This document shows, in pieces, positions 50,997 to 60,060 of a stretch of 64,000 bases of DNA (positions are counted from its first letter, which is position 1; each line of letters opens with the position of its first letter). The translations under genes were made by a program, and so were the position numbers. The stretch lies in contig NZ_SBAP01000005.1 of assembly GCF_004134945.1 (NCBI RefSeq), forward strand, positions 37,046 through 101,045. Reading direction: 5' to 3'. Under the pieces are notes generated by a model that had not been told where the DNA came from, made no database searches, and was given only the letters and a program-made list of their open reading frames with translations. Origin of the DNA: Fusobacterium_C necrophorum_A (GTDB taxonomy: Bacteria > Fusobacteriota > Fusobacteriia > Fusobacteriales > Fusobacteriaceae).

Positions 50997-51158
50997 AAAA
51001 ATATATATGAAATTCGAAATATATACTATATATATAAATTTATCACACAAAATATATTTAAATAAAAAAATTTTATTAAAAAATGCAAAAAAAAGTTAAT
51101 AATGTATAGAAAATAAAAAATGTCAGAAAGGATTTTTATTCGGAAAGAAAAAATAAAA

Positions 51159-51187
51159 TTGACAAAAAGAACAAATCGGTATAGAAT
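51159..51187 (+). promoter_or_regulatory. Promoter of the riboflavin operon
   Basis: TTGACA (51159-51164), 17 bases, TAGAAT (51182-51187), directly before the FMN riboswitch. Confidence 0.8.
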
Positions 51188-51205
51188 AAAAATGTAAAGA
51201 ATATA

Positions 51206-51319
51206 TCTTCAGGGCAGGGTGTAATTCCCGACCGGTGGTAAAGTCCACGAAAGCAAGCATTTGCTTTGATTTGGTGAAATTCCAAAACCGACAGTAGAGT
51301 CTGGATGGGAGAAGAGAAA
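51206..51319 (+). promoter_or_regulatory. FMN riboswitch (RFN element)
   Basis: The conserved RFN core is recognisable: TCTTCAGGGCAGGGTG, then CCCGACCGGTGGT, AAGTCCACGA, a variable helix (GCAAGCATTTGCTT), then GGTGAAATTCC, ACCGACAG, and AGTCTGGATGGGAGAAG at the end. It binds FMN and shuts the rib operon down. The downstream terminator makes it a transcriptional off-switch. Confidence 0.97.
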
Positions 51320-51350
51320 TAGGAAGGACTGTTTTTATTTTGTCGTGCAC

Positions 51351-51378
51351 GCCCGAAATATTATTTCGGGCTTTTTTT
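51351..51378 (+). terminator. Riboswitch-controlled terminator
   Basis: GCCCGAAAT / ATTTCGGGC stem followed by seven Ts, 30 bases after the RFN element and before ribH. FMN binding is expected to favour it. Confidence 0.9.
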
Positions 51379-51404
51379 ATAAAAATTTTTAGGAGGGTTT
51401 GATT

Positions 51405-51866
51405 ATGCATAAATTAGAAGGAAAATACAGTGGAAAAGGTTTGCGAGTAGGAATTGTAGCGGCAAGATTTAATGAATTTATTACTTCAAAATTGATTTCC
51501 GGAGCAGAAGATGCCTTGTTGAGACATGAAGTAGAAGAAAAAGATATTACTTTGGCATGGGTTCCTGGAGCTTTTGAAATTCCGTTAGCAGCAAAAAGAA
51601 TGGCAAATTCAGGAAAATATGATTGCGTGATTACTTTAGGAGCAGTGATTAAAGGTTCTACCCCACATTTTGATTACGTATGTGCAGAAGTTTCTAAGGG
51701 AGTAGCTCATGTTGGATTGGAAAGCAATATTCCGGTTATTTTCGGAGTGTTGACAACAAATTCTATTGAGGAGGCAATTGAAAGAGCCGGAACGAAAGCT
51801 GGAAATAAAGGATTTGATGTAGCAATGACCGGAATTGAAATGGCAAATTTATTAAAGGAACTATAA
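51405..51866 (+). CDS. ribH: 6,7-dimethyl-8-ribityllumazine synthase
   Basis: Penultimate step of riboflavin synthesis, in a multimeric shell. The 153-aa protein has VGIVAARFNEFITSKLISGA, WVPGAFEIPLAAK and the GAVIKGSTPHFDYVC segment with the catalytic His. The ATG at 51405 behind AGGAGGG is used; an in-frame TTG 6 bases upstream is weaker. First gene of the operon here, unlike ribD-first orders such as B. subtilis. Confidence 0.96.
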   Translation: MHKLEGKYSGKGLRVGIVAARFNEFITSKLISGAEDALLRHEVEEKDITLAWVPGAFEIPLAAKRMANSGKYDCVITLGAVIKGSTPHFDYVCAEVSKGVAHVGLESNIPVIFGVLTTNSIEEAIERAGTKAGNKGFDVAMTGIEMANLLKEL

Positions 51867-51870
51867 GAGT

Positions 51871-52950
51871 ATGGAAGCACAAGAATATATGCGTTTTGCT
51901 TTAGAGTTAGCAAAAAAAGGAGAAGGAAAAGTAAATCCGAATCCTCTTGTAGGAGCTGTTGTTGTAAAAGATGGAAATATCATCGGTCAGGGCTATCATC
52001 ATCAGTATGGAGGACCTCATGCGGAAGTGTATGCTCTGCAAGAAGCCGGAATTGAGGCAAAGGATGCCACCATTTATGTAACATTGGAGCCTTGTTCTCA
52101 TTATGGAAAAACTCCTCCTTGTGCTAAAAAAATTATTGATTCCGGGATTAAAAGATGTATCATTGCCATGATAGACCCTAATCCTTTAGTAGCAGGAAAG
52201 GGAATTGCTATGATGAAAAAAGCGGGAATTCAAGTGGAAGTTGGGCTTTGTGAGACAGAGGCTAGGGCTTTAAATCGTGTATTTTTGAAATATATTTCCA
52301 CAAAAATTCCCTTTCTATTTCTAAAATGTGGGATTACTTTAGATGGAAAGCTGGCAACACGAAGCTTTCAATCAAAATGGATCACAAATGAAATGGCAAG
52401 AGAAAGGGTGCAATACCTAAGAAATAAATATACGGGAATTATGGTAGGAATTCATACTGTGATAGAAGACAACCCGAGTTTAGATGCTAGAATAGAAAAT
52501 GGAAGAAATCCGTATCGAATTATTGTGGACCCCTACTTGGAGATTCCATTATCTTCGAAGTTGTTACACAAACAGGATAAAAAAGTTATCATCATCACTT
52601 CTTCATTGGAGAAAGAAACGGGTAAACAAAAAGAGTTGGAGAAATTGGAGGTTCGTTTTATTTTTCTGCAAGAGAGAATGTTTTCTTTTTCGAATATGTT
52701 GGAGGAGATTGGAAAATTGGGAGTAGACTCCGTACTATTAGAGGGAGGAGGTCAACTCATTTCGGCTGCCTTCCAAGAAAATATGATTGATGGAGGAGAA
52801 ATCTTTATTGCACCTAAGATTTTAGGAGATGAGAGAGCCGTTCCATTTATTTCAGGATTTTGCAAAGAAAGTATGGAGGAAGCTATTAGTTTATCCAATG
52901 TGAAAGTACATCAGTATGGAAATAATTGTTCTATGGAATTTTATCGTTAG
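51871..52950 (+). CDS. ribD: Riboflavin-specific deaminase/reductase
   Basis: Bifunctional enzyme of 359 aa. The N-terminal deaminase domain (about residues 1-145) has the zinc site PHAEVYAL and EPCSHYGKTPPC. The C-terminal reductase domain (about 150-359) has FLKCGITLDGKLATRS, a NADPH-binding loop and LLEGGGQL. It follows ribH after 4 bases. Confidence 0.96.
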   Translation: MEAQEYMRFALELAKKGEGKVNPNPLVGAVVVKDGNIIGQGYHHQYGGPHAEVYALQEAGIEAKDATIYVTLEPCSHYGKTPPCAKKIIDSGIKRCIIAMIDPNPLVAGKGIAMMKKAGIQVEVGLCETEARALNRVFLKYISTKIPFLFLKCGITLDGKLATRSFQSKWITNEMARERVQYLRNKYTGIMVGIHTVIEDNPSLDARIENGRNPYRIIVDPYLEIPLSSKLLHKQDKKVIIITSSLEKETGKQKELEKLEVRFIFLQERMFSFSNMLEEIGKLGVDSVLLEGGGQLISAAFQENMIDGGEIFIAPKILGDERAVPFISGFCKESMEEAISLSNVKVHQYGNNCSMEFYR

Positions 52951-52959
52951 GAGAGAATT

Positions 52960-53607
52960 ATGTTTACAGGTTTGGTAGAAGAAATGGGAAGAGTTCTTTC
53001 GATTACAGAGGGAAATCATTCTATGCAGATAAAAATACAGTGTGAAAAAGTGTTAGAGGGAGCAAAACTGGGGGATAGTATTGCTACAAACGGAACATGT
53101 CTGACTGCTGTGGAAATTGGAAAAAATTATTTTGTAGCAGACTGTATGCACGAAACGATGAAGAGAACAAATTTACATCGTTTAAAAAAATTTGATTTTG
53201 TCAATCTCGAAAAATCCATTACCTTATCGACACCGTTAGGAGGACATTTGGTAACAGGAGATGTGGATTGTGAGGGAAAAATTATAGAGATTCGGCAAGA
53301 CGGAATTGCCAAGATATATACAGTAGAACTTCCGAAGCGATATATGAAATATGTCGTAGAAAAGGGAAGAGTTACTTTAGATGGTGCCAGTTTAACTGTA
53401 ATGGAGTTGGGAGAATATACTTTGGGAGTTTCTCTGATTCCACATAGTCAGGAAATGATTATCTTAGGAAAGAAAAAAGTGGGAGATTATATCAACATAG
53501 AGACAGATTTAATCGGAAAGTATGTGGAAAAACTTCTTTCTTTCCCAAAACAGGAAGAAAAAAACTCTAAATTAAGTTTGGATTTTTTAGCAAAAAATGG
53601 ATTTTAA
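52960..53607 (+). CDS. ribE: Riboflavin synthase, alpha subunit
   Basis: Dismutates two lumazines to riboflavin. The 215-aa protein is two similar beta-barrel halves: MFTGLVEEMGRV with NGTCLTAVEI in the first, and FDFVNLEKSI, then VTLDGASLTVMEL and SLIPHSQE in the second. The GG-type start MFTGLVEE is typical. GGAGAG precedes the ATG. Confidence 0.96.
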   Translation: MFTGLVEEMGRVLSITEGNHSMQIKIQCEKVLEGAKLGDSIATNGTCLTAVEIGKNYFVADCMHETMKRTNLHRLKKFDFVNLEKSITLSTPLGGHLVTGDVDCEGKIIEIRQDGIAKIYTVELPKRYMKYVVEKGRVTLDGASLTVMELGEYTLGVSLIPHSQEMIILGKKKVGDYINIETDLIGKYVEKLLSFPKQEEKNSKLSLDFLAKNGF

Positions 53608-53617
53608 GGAGAGAATA

Positions 53618-54829
53618 ATGTTAAACAGAATAGAAGATGCATTGGAAGATATTAAAAATGGAAAACCTATTATTGTCGTAGATGATGAAAATAGAGAAAA
53701 TGAGGGGGATTTATTTGTTGCTGCAGAGAGAGCAAATTATGATGCTATTAATTTAATGGCAACCGAGGCAAGGGGCTTGACCTGTGTTCCTATGAGTCGA
53801 GAATGGGCAGAAAGGTTACAGTTGATTCCTATGACAGCAGTCAACACAGATGCAAAATGTACTGCTTTTACAGTTTCTGTAGATTATAAATATGGAACAA
53901 CGACAGGAATTTCGATTGGAGACCGTTTAACAACTATTTTACATTTAGCGGATCCTAGCTCAAAGGCGGAAGATTTCACAAAACCGGGACATATTTTTCC
54001 TTTGACGGCGAAAGATAGAGGAGTTTTAGAAAGAGAGGGACACACCGAGGCAACGGTAGATTTATGTAGAATTGCCGGATTGAAACCGGTGGCTGTGATT
54101 TGTGAAATTCTAAAACCGGATGGAACTATGGCAAGAATGGATGATTTAGAAGTTTTTGCAAAAGAAAAAGATTTGAAAATTATTTCGATTGAAGATTTAG
54201 TGAAATATCGAAAGAAGAATGATGAATTGGTAAAGGTGGAAGTGAAAGCTCAAATGCCGACTGCTTTTGGTTCTTTTTCCATCATTGGCTTTGACAATCA
54301 ATTGGACGGGAAAGAGCATATTGCTCTAGTGAAAGGAGATGTCAGAGGAAAAGAAAATGTTTTAGTTCGAGTGCATTCAGAATGTTTTACCGGAGACATT
54401 TTAGGTTCCAAACGATGCGATTGTGGGGAACAGCTTCATAGTGCCATGAAAAAAATTGATAGGGAGGGAGAAGGGATCGTTCTATATTTACGTCAAGAGG
54501 GAAGAGGAATCGGTCTTATCAATAAATTGAAGGCTTATAAGTTGCAGGAAGAAGGGTTGGATACTTTGGATGCCAATTTACATTTAGGATTTGCAGGAGA
54601 CTTGCGTGATTATGGGATTGCAGCACAAATGTTACATGCTTTGGGAGTAAAATCCATTCGTCTGTTGACAAATAACCCAGCAAAATTAGAAGGTTTGGAA
54701 GAATACGGTGTTAAAATTACAGGACGGGAAGAAATTGAAATAGATCATAATGAAGTGAATGAACACTATTTATTAACCAAGCAATTGCGTATGCGACATA
54801 TGTTGCATGTTAAAAAAGCAGACAAGTAA
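53618..54829 (+). CDS. ribBA: 3,4-DHBP synthase / GTP cyclohydrolase II fusion
   Basis: Makes both riboflavin precursors. In the 403-aa protein the RibB half (about residues 1-200) has VVDDENRENEGDLF and RAPCNVR-like segments, including GHTEATVDL. The RibA half has the zinc cysteines in CFTGDILGSKRCDCG and the active-site RQEGRGIGL. The ATG at 53618 behind GGAGAG is preferred over the one at 53597, which overlaps ribE by 11 bases. Confidence 0.96.
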   Translation: MLNRIEDALEDIKNGKPIIVVDDENRENEGDLFVAAERANYDAINLMATEARGLTCVPMSREWAERLQLIPMTAVNTDAKCTAFTVSVDYKYGTTTGISIGDRLTTILHLADPSSKAEDFTKPGHIFPLTAKDRGVLEREGHTEATVDLCRIAGLKPVAVICEILKPDGTMARMDDLEVFAKEKDLKIISIEDLVKYRKKNDELVKVEVKAQMPTAFGSFSIIGFDNQLDGKEHIALVKGDVRGKENVLVRVHSECFTGDILGSKRCDCGEQLHSAMKKIDREGEGIVLYLRQEGRGIGLINKLKAYKLQEEGLDTLDANLHLGFAGDLRDYGIAAQMLHALGVKSIRLLTNNPAKLEGLEEYGVKITGREEIEIDHNEVNEHYLLTKQLRMRHMLHVKKADK

Positions 54830-54835
54830 TAAAGA

Positions 54836-54870
54836 AAAAGGCTCTCAGGAAGAGGGCCTTTTCTATTTTT
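54836..54870. terminator. Bidirectional terminator between ribBA and the DUF1846 gene
   Basis: AAAAGGCTCTC and GAGGGCCTTTT form the stem around an AGGAA loop; T-rich on the plus strand, with an A run on the other side. Confidence 0.75.
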
Positions 54871-54871
54871 C

Positions 54872-56359
54872 TTAAGAATTGTAATATAAATTTTCTGTTG
54901 GGAAGACTTGGTCACAGGTAATGTCGATTCCTAATTTTTTTAAAGTTTGTTCATCTTTTTTTGCTAGGATATGAGTGCAATGTGCCTGAACTCCTTTTAA
55001 ATTTTGTAATTTTGACAAGGCGGATGCTGCCATAGGATTAGTTGCAGCCGAGATACTCAAGGCAATCAAAATTTCTTCACAATCCAAGGGAACATTTTTA
55101 TGATTTAAGGTTTTTTCTTTTAAGGTTAAAATAGGCTCCAGAATGACAGGGGATAACAAGAGTAACTTGTCATCAAAATCAGCCAGATATTTCACAGCAT
55201 TTAAAATAGCGGCTGAGCTCGCATCCATAAGTTCGGATCGTCTTCCTGTAATAATACTTCCGTCTGGCAGTTCCAGTGCAACAGCAGATAAGATTCCTGA
55301 AGTTTCTGCTTTCTTTCTGGCTGCAGCCACACATTTCCTATCTTCTTCTGTCAAATTCAGATTTCTCATGATAAGCTCGGCTCGTTGAAAGGTGGGGTAG
55401 TCAATATATCCTTTTTTATATTCACAACCGGCGTTGAAATATCGACGAATAATTTCTTGCTTTGAAGCTTCTTGCACCACAGCATCATCCACAATTCCAA
55501 AACCGACTCGGTTGACTCCCATATCTGTAGGGGATTTGTAAATCGATTCTTCCCCTGTAATTTTTTCAATAATTCTTTTTAGAAGAGGGAAAGCTTCAAT
55601 ATCACGGTTATAATTTATCGTGGTTTCTCCATAGGCTTCCAAATGAAAGGGATCGATCATATTGACATCTGCCAAATCAATGGTTGCTGCTTCGTAAGCA
55701 ATATTTAAAGGATGTTTTAAAGGAATATTCCATACCGGAAATGTTTCAAATTTTGAATATCCGGCAGATTTTCCTCTTTTGAATTCATGATACAATTGTC
55801 CTAAACAAGTTGCCAATTTTCCACTTCCGGGACCGGGAGCGGTGACAACAACAATGGGTCTTTCTGTTTCGATATAAGGGTTTCTTCCATATCCTTCATC
55901 ACTTACGATGGTATCAATATCTGTTGGGTATCCCTTAGTCGATAAATGTTTATAGACTTTGATTCCTCGTCTTTCTAATTTTGTAATGAACAGGGCTGTT
56001 GCGGGTCTCTCTTCATAGCGAGTGATGACAACGCTGTTAACTTTTAAATCGTGTTCTCTTAAATCATCAATTAAGCGAAAAACTTCCATGTCATAGGTGA
56101 TTCCAAAATCTCCACGCATTTTATTTCTTTCAATATCGCCTGCATATACGCAAATAACAACTTCTACCTTATCTTTTAATTTAGAAAGAACCTTAATTTT
56201 TGCATTTTCATCGAAACCGGGTAGAACCCTTTTGGCATGTAAGTCAAACATCAATTTTCCCCCAAATTCTAAATATAATTTATCATAATGGTTGACTCTT
56301 TCTTCAATAAATTTCGATTGTTCCTCTAGGTATTTGTTGTGATCGAATCCGATTTTCAT
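54872..56359 (-). CDS. DUF1846 family protein
   Basis: A 495-aa protein of the conserved DUF1846 family, known from structure as a two-domain fold but without an assigned reaction. It starts MKIGFDHNKYLEEQSKFIEERV, has VVTAPGPGSGKLATCLGQLYHE, a phosphate-loop-like segment (about residues 180-200), and AADVNMIDPFH-type conserved stretches. GGAGG precedes the start at 56359; the frame is open further upstream. Monocistronic. Confidence 0.88.
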   Translation of the reverse strand: MKIGFDHNKYLEEQSKFIEERVNHYDKLYLEFGGKLMFDLHAKRVLPGFDENAKIKVLSKLKDKVEVVICVYAGDIERNKMRGDFGITYDMEVFRLIDDLREHDLKVNSVVITRYEERPATALFITKLERRGIKVYKHLSTKGYPTDIDTIVSDEGYGRNPYIETERPIVVVTAPGPGSGKLATCLGQLYHEFKRGKSAGYSKFETFPVWNIPLKHPLNIAYEAATIDLADVNMIDPFHLEAYGETTINYNRDIEAFPLLKRIIEKITGEESIYKSPTDMGVNRVGFGIVDDAVVQEASKQEIIRRYFNAGCEYKKGYIDYPTFQRAELIMRNLNLTEEDRKCVAAARKKAETSGILSAVALELPDGSIITGRRSELMDASSAAILNAVKYLADFDDKLLLLSPVILEPILTLKEKTLNHKNVPLDCEEILIALSISAATNPMAASALSKLQNLKGVQAHCTHILAKKDEQTLKKLGIDITCDQVFPTENLYYNS

Positions 56360-56550
56360 ATTTGAAATCCTCCTTAAAAACATATCCACAAAAATCACTA
56401 TAAATAATAATAATCACATTTAACAATCATAGCATAAAAACCAAAATTTGAAAAGAGTTTTTTTCTGAGATAACAATGTTTTTATTTGGAACTTTACATT
56501 TATATGTTCTAATTTAGCAATAAAATATTTTTTATAGAATAAAATCAACT

Positions 56551-56558
56551 AAAGTCAA
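56551..56558 (+). promoter_or_regulatory. AAAGTCAA box upstream of the CoA-transferase gene
   Basis: AAAGTCAA lies 22 bases before a TAGAAT -10 candidate (56580-56585) and about 72 bases before the ATG. The word AAGTCAA recurs around the HTH regulator (59839, 59887 inverted, 60061). No good -35 is visible here, so an activator-dependent promoter is possible. Confidence 0.4.
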
Positions 56559-56629
56559 ATAAATTCAATAGCATATTTTTAGAATAAGAGGTATTCTACT
56601 TATAACAATTAAAATTAGGAGGCTAGTAT

Positions 56630-58189
56630 ATGATACCAAAGTTTGTCACAAAGGAAGAAGCGGTTAAAGTTATTAAAGATTTTGATACCGTTGCAACTAG
56701 TGGATTTGTAGGATGTGCGAATCCAGAAGGATTAGAAGTTGCTTTAGAAAATAGATTTCTAGAGACAGGTTCTCCTCGAAATTTAACACTTTTTTATGTA
56801 GCTGGACAAGGGGCCGGAGACGAAAGATGTGTAAGTAGATTTGGTCATGAAGGATTATTAGGAAGGGTCATCGCAGGACACTTCAATAAAGCTCCTAAAT
56901 TAGGGGAATTGATTGTGAATAACAAAATTCAAGCTTATAATGTTCCTCAAGGAGCTCTTTGCCAAATGTTAAGAGATGTTGCAGCACATAAACCGGGTGT
57001 TATGACAAAAGTGGGATTGAAAACATTTGCAGACCCTCGTATAGAAGGAGGAAAATTAAACGAAGTTACCAAAGAAGACATCGTACGTGTTATGGAAATT
57101 GACGGAGAAGAAGTTCTATATTATAAAGCAATGAAATTTGACATTGCTTTGATCAAAGGAAGTTATGCAGATGAAAGAGGAAATATTTCTTTGGAAAATG
57201 ATTATGTTCCAACAGAAGTAATGTCCATTGCCCAAGCAGTTCATAACTGTGGAGGAAAAGTAATTGTACAAGTAGATAAAATTGTTAAGACAGGTTCATT
57301 AGATCCTAAGTTGGTAAAAGTTCCAGGAATTTATGTGGACTATGTCGTAGAAATTCAAGAACCTGAGTTAAAACAACCTGCCTATGATTTACCTTACGAA
57401 GCAGAAGTAGCTGGAAATGCAAGACTTTCTGAAAAAAGTTCTTTTATTCCTATGGAGTTGGGGGAAAAGAAAATTATTGCCAGAAGAGCAACTATGGAAA
57501 TTACAAAAGGAGTAGTAGGAAACTTAGGAATCGGAGCTCCTGAATACGTTTCCAATATTGCGACGGAAGAAGGAATTAACGATTGGATGGTATTAACAGT
57601 GGAATCTGGACCGGTAGGAGGAATTCCTCAATCTGGAAAGAGATTCGGTTCTGCAATCAATGCGGATGCTATCATAGATCAACCATATCAATTCGACTTC
57701 TATGATGGTGGAGGATTGGATATCTGTTTTTTAGGATTAGCTCAAGCGGATCAGGCTGGAAACTTGAATGTAAGTAAATTCGGAAAAAGAATTGCCGGTT
57801 GTGGAGGATTCATCAGTATCAGCCAAAATGCTAAAAAAGTAGTTTTTTGTGGGACATTTACTGCAAAAGGCTTGAAAACAAAAGTAGACAATGGAAAATT
57901 GGTAATTTTGGAAGAAGGAAAAACAAAGAAATTTGTTTCTCAAGTACAACAAATTACTTTCTCAGGAGATTTAGCAAGAGAAAACAACAAACCGGTATTC
58001 TATGTAACGGAAAGAGCTGTTTTTGAATTGAGAAAAGAAGGGCTTACTTTGATAGAAATTGCACCGGGAATTGATTTGCAAAAAGATATCTTAGATCAAA
58101 TGGAATTTACTCCATTGATTGCAAAAGATTTGAAGGAAATGGACACCCGTATTTTCTTAGACCAACCTATGGGTCTTAAAGAAAATTAA
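56630..58189 (+). CDS. pct: Propionate-CoA-transferase-type CoA-transferase
   Basis: A single-chain 519-aa family I CoA-transferase that moves CoA between short-chain acids such as lactate, propionate and acetate. The catalytic glutamate is Glu325 in LTVESGPVGGIPQSGKRFG. The single-chain form, size and neighbours (lactyl-CoA-dehydratase-type genes) point to Pct rather than the two-subunit glutaconate CoA-transferase. GGAGG precedes the ATG. Substrate is inferred from context. Confidence 0.85.
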   Translation: MIPKFVTKEEAVKVIKDFDTVATSGFVGCANPEGLEVALENRFLETGSPRNLTLFYVAGQGAGDERCVSRFGHEGLLGRVIAGHFNKAPKLGELIVNNKIQAYNVPQGALCQMLRDVAAHKPGVMTKVGLKTFADPRIEGGKLNEVTKEDIVRVMEIDGEEVLYYKAMKFDIALIKGSYADERGNISLENDYVPTEVMSIAQAVHNCGGKVIVQVDKIVKTGSLDPKLVKVPGIYVDYVVEIQEPELKQPAYDLPYEAEVAGNARLSEKSSFIPMELGEKKIIARRATMEITKGVVGNLGIGAPEYVSNIATEEGINDWMVLTVESGPVGGIPQSGKRFGSAINADAIIDQPYQFDFYDGGGLDICFLGLAQADQAGNLNVSKFGKRIAGCGGFISISQNAKKVVFCGTFTAKGLKTKVDNGKLVILEEGKTKKFVSQVQQITFSGDLARENNKPVFYVTERAVFELRKEGLTLIEIAPGIDLQKDILDQMEFTPLIAKDLKEMDTRIFLDQPMGLKEN

Positions 58190-58210
58190 TCCTATATATA
58201 TGTTTGTTAT

Positions 58211-58248
58211 CTAAAATGAGGGGCTACTTATGTAGTCCCTCATTTTAG
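58211..58248. terminator. Bidirectional terminator between pct and the regulator
   Basis: CTAAAATGAGGG and CCCTCATTTTAG form a 12-bp stem with inner CTAC/GTAG, giving T-rich ends on both strands. It separates convergent genes. Confidence 0.85.
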
Positions 58249-58250
58249 AA

Positions 58251-59735
58251 TTATAAATTTGTCAGTCGAAAGAACATGTTTCCATATTTTTCCCAAAATA
58301 CTTTTAGTTCCTCTATATGATATTCCGTGCAATATTTCGAGAGACGAATTTTGTCGAAAAGAGCATGAATATGTTTTAAAATTTTTGAATTATTGACTAT
58401 AGTAAAGTAAGGTTCTTTTTGTTGTTCCAAATTGTAGTAGTTTTTAAAGAACATTTTTTTATAATTTCCAAAAACTCCAATATTGTAAATAAAATTTGAT
58501 TTTTCTACAAACTCATCTTCAATGACATGGAAGTGGATTTTGGGATTTTTTTCTAAAATTTTCATAGCGTATTCGTAGTGCATTTTTCTTTCTTCAATAC
58601 TCGTTTTGTAATGGATATTCATGTAGGTGAGTTCCCCTTTTTCGAGGTAACGGAAGATAGAATTTTTTAAAATGAAGAAATTGATAGAAGAATTTTCAAA
58701 AATTTCTTCCCAAGCGATTTTTACCTTTAAAATTGAAATCAAATCCTGTTCCGAATACTTCTTTTCTTTTGCGTAGTTTGCAATATTATCAATAATAGTA
58801 GGGGGAAGCAAGAACTCAAATCCCTGTACTAAAAAGAAATTGTAGGAATCACTGGTATAAAAAGTGGTTCTATATCCTTCTTTTTGTAATTTTTTAGTAT
58901 TGACTAAGCCTAATAGTTTATCTTCTTTTTTAAAGGCATCTAAAGTAAAGCGAGAAAGACTGTGTAAGAATAATTTATTTTGAATCCAAGTTAACGATTG
59001 GATTTCGCCTAAACTGTCTAGGGAATATTGAAAGGCAAAATAGTCTTTTACCAGAATGGTATTCATATTTTGGAAATGTTTGTTGGAATATATTTCAATA
59101 TTTAAGTTTATGTAGCGATTTAGAATATGAAATAATTGATTCATTTTTTTATGACTATTTTCTTCCAGTTGCTCCAAATTCACTCCTAAACTGATGTAAA
59201 CACTCGTATCTTCCCATTTTAATTTAGAAAATAGAGATAAAATTTCGGAAACATCCGTAACAGTGAAATCAAGTGTCATGAAAATTTCCAGCTTAGAGAT
59301 ATTTCCTTGTAAAAAAAGGGGTTTAAATTTCTCCTCAAAGAAAACGGAGATTTCCTCTTTTCCGACAATAAATTTTATATCTTCTTCCTGTGTAATTTCC
59401 GGATTGGGATTTTCTTGATAATAAGCTTGGGTTAAAAGATTATGAATACTACTTTCCAAGAACTCTCTATCTCGCATGGAGTCCTTTTCTTTTGGTAAAT
59501 CCAGGTTAAATTCTAAAAAAAATGAAGTTTCTTGTTTATTATTTGCGATTTCTTTTGCAAAAAGAGCACTCATCTTCTTATGAATTGCATGAAGATTTTT
59601 AGCAGATGGAATTTTAGCACCATTGCACCATTTGCTGATATAGGAAATATCATATCCGAGAACATTTGCTAAAATAATAGCCTTTGTGTCAGAAAATTGA
59701 AGTAATTGTTTTAATAGATGAGAATAGCTTTCCAT
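58251..59735 (-). CDS. Large HTH protein of unknown family, probable regulator
   Basis: A 494-aa protein with an N-terminal XRE-like helix-turn-helix (about residues 12-50: ILANVLGYDISYISKWCNGA) and a long middle and C-terminal part without recognisable domain, Asn- and Phe-rich, with no membrane segment. The ATG at 59735 follows AAGGAGGATGAT; the frame is open 26 codons further. It lies convergent to pct and divergent to the dehydratase operon, so it probably controls one or both. Confidence 0.7.
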   Translation of the reverse strand: MESYSHLLKQLLQFSDTKAIILANVLGYDISYISKWCNGAKIPSAKNLHAIHKKMSALFAKEIANNKQETSFFLEFNLDLPKEKDSMRDREFLESSIHNLLTQAYYQENPNPEITQEEDIKFIVGKEEISVFFEEKFKPLFLQGNISKLEIFMTLDFTVTDVSEILSLFSKLKWEDTSVYISLGVNLEQLEENSHKKMNQLFHILNRYINLNIEIYSNKHFQNMNTILVKDYFAFQYSLDSLGEIQSLTWIQNKLFLHSLSRFTLDAFKKEDKLLGLVNTKKLQKEGYRTTFYTSDSYNFFLVQGFEFLLPPTIIDNIANYAKEKKYSEQDLISILKVKIAWEEIFENSSINFFILKNSIFRYLEKGELTYMNIHYKTSIEERKMHYEYAMKILEKNPKIHFHVIEDEFVEKSNFIYNIGVFGNYKKMFFKNYYNLEQQKEPYFTIVNNSKILKHIHALFDKIRLSKYCTEYHIEELKVFWEKYGNMFFRLTNL

Positions 59736-59784
59736 ATCATCCTCCTTTTCATAAATGAATATAGTTTCTTCTACTTTATTTTTT

Positions 59785-59813
59785 ATTTTACAGTATATTT
59801 TTTTATTTTTCAA
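59785..59813 (-). promoter_or_regulatory. Promoter of the HTH regulator gene
   Basis: Minus strand: TTGAAA (59813-59808), 17 bases, TAAAAT (59790-59785) with a TG before the -10. The palindrome at 59831 lies 18 bases upstream of the -35. Confidence 0.65.
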
Positions 59814-59830
59814 ATATCTTTTTTATTTTT

Positions 59831-59845
59831 TTGACTAAAAGTCAA
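59831..59845. promoter_or_regulatory. Palindrome TTGACT-AAA-AGTCAA
   Basis: Perfect 6-base inverted arms around three As, in the divergent intergenic DNA just upstream of the regulator promoter. Candidate binding site of the HTH regulator. Confidence 0.55.
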
Positions 59846-59914
59846 TTTTTTTCATTTTAGGTCAACCAAAGACAAGCGAAAAGATTTTGACTTTTTAGAA
59901 ATAAAGTTTATTAT

Positions 59915-60008
59915 ATTAGTGATTAAGTACGGAAATAAAAAAGAATAAACATAAAACAAGCAAAAAAGATAGTTTTCCGTTCTAAAATTTTATAAAATTA
60001 GTGATTAA
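59915..60008. repeat. Direct repeat ATTAGTGATTAA
   Basis: The 12-base word occurs at 59915-59926 and 59997-60008, 82 bases apart, in the regulatory DNA upstream of the VOC gene. It may be a second regulator's site. No gene is seen in 59846-60153. Confidence 0.45.
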
Positions 60009-60060
60009 AATTATAAAGAATGTAGTGAAGACTTTCTGTTCTTTTGGGGGAGTTCAGAAG

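Noticed and set aside
51000..51120. AT-rich tracts (ATATATA repeats) upstream of the riboswitch
   Set aside because: Low-complexity sequence typical of this genome; no consistent repeat unit or iteron array.
56630..58189. Acetate/succinate CoA-transferase or glutaconate CoA-transferase
   Set aside because: Single-chain length, the Glu325 context and the neighbouring lactyl-CoA-type dehydratase fit propionate CoA-transferase better; not fully excluded.
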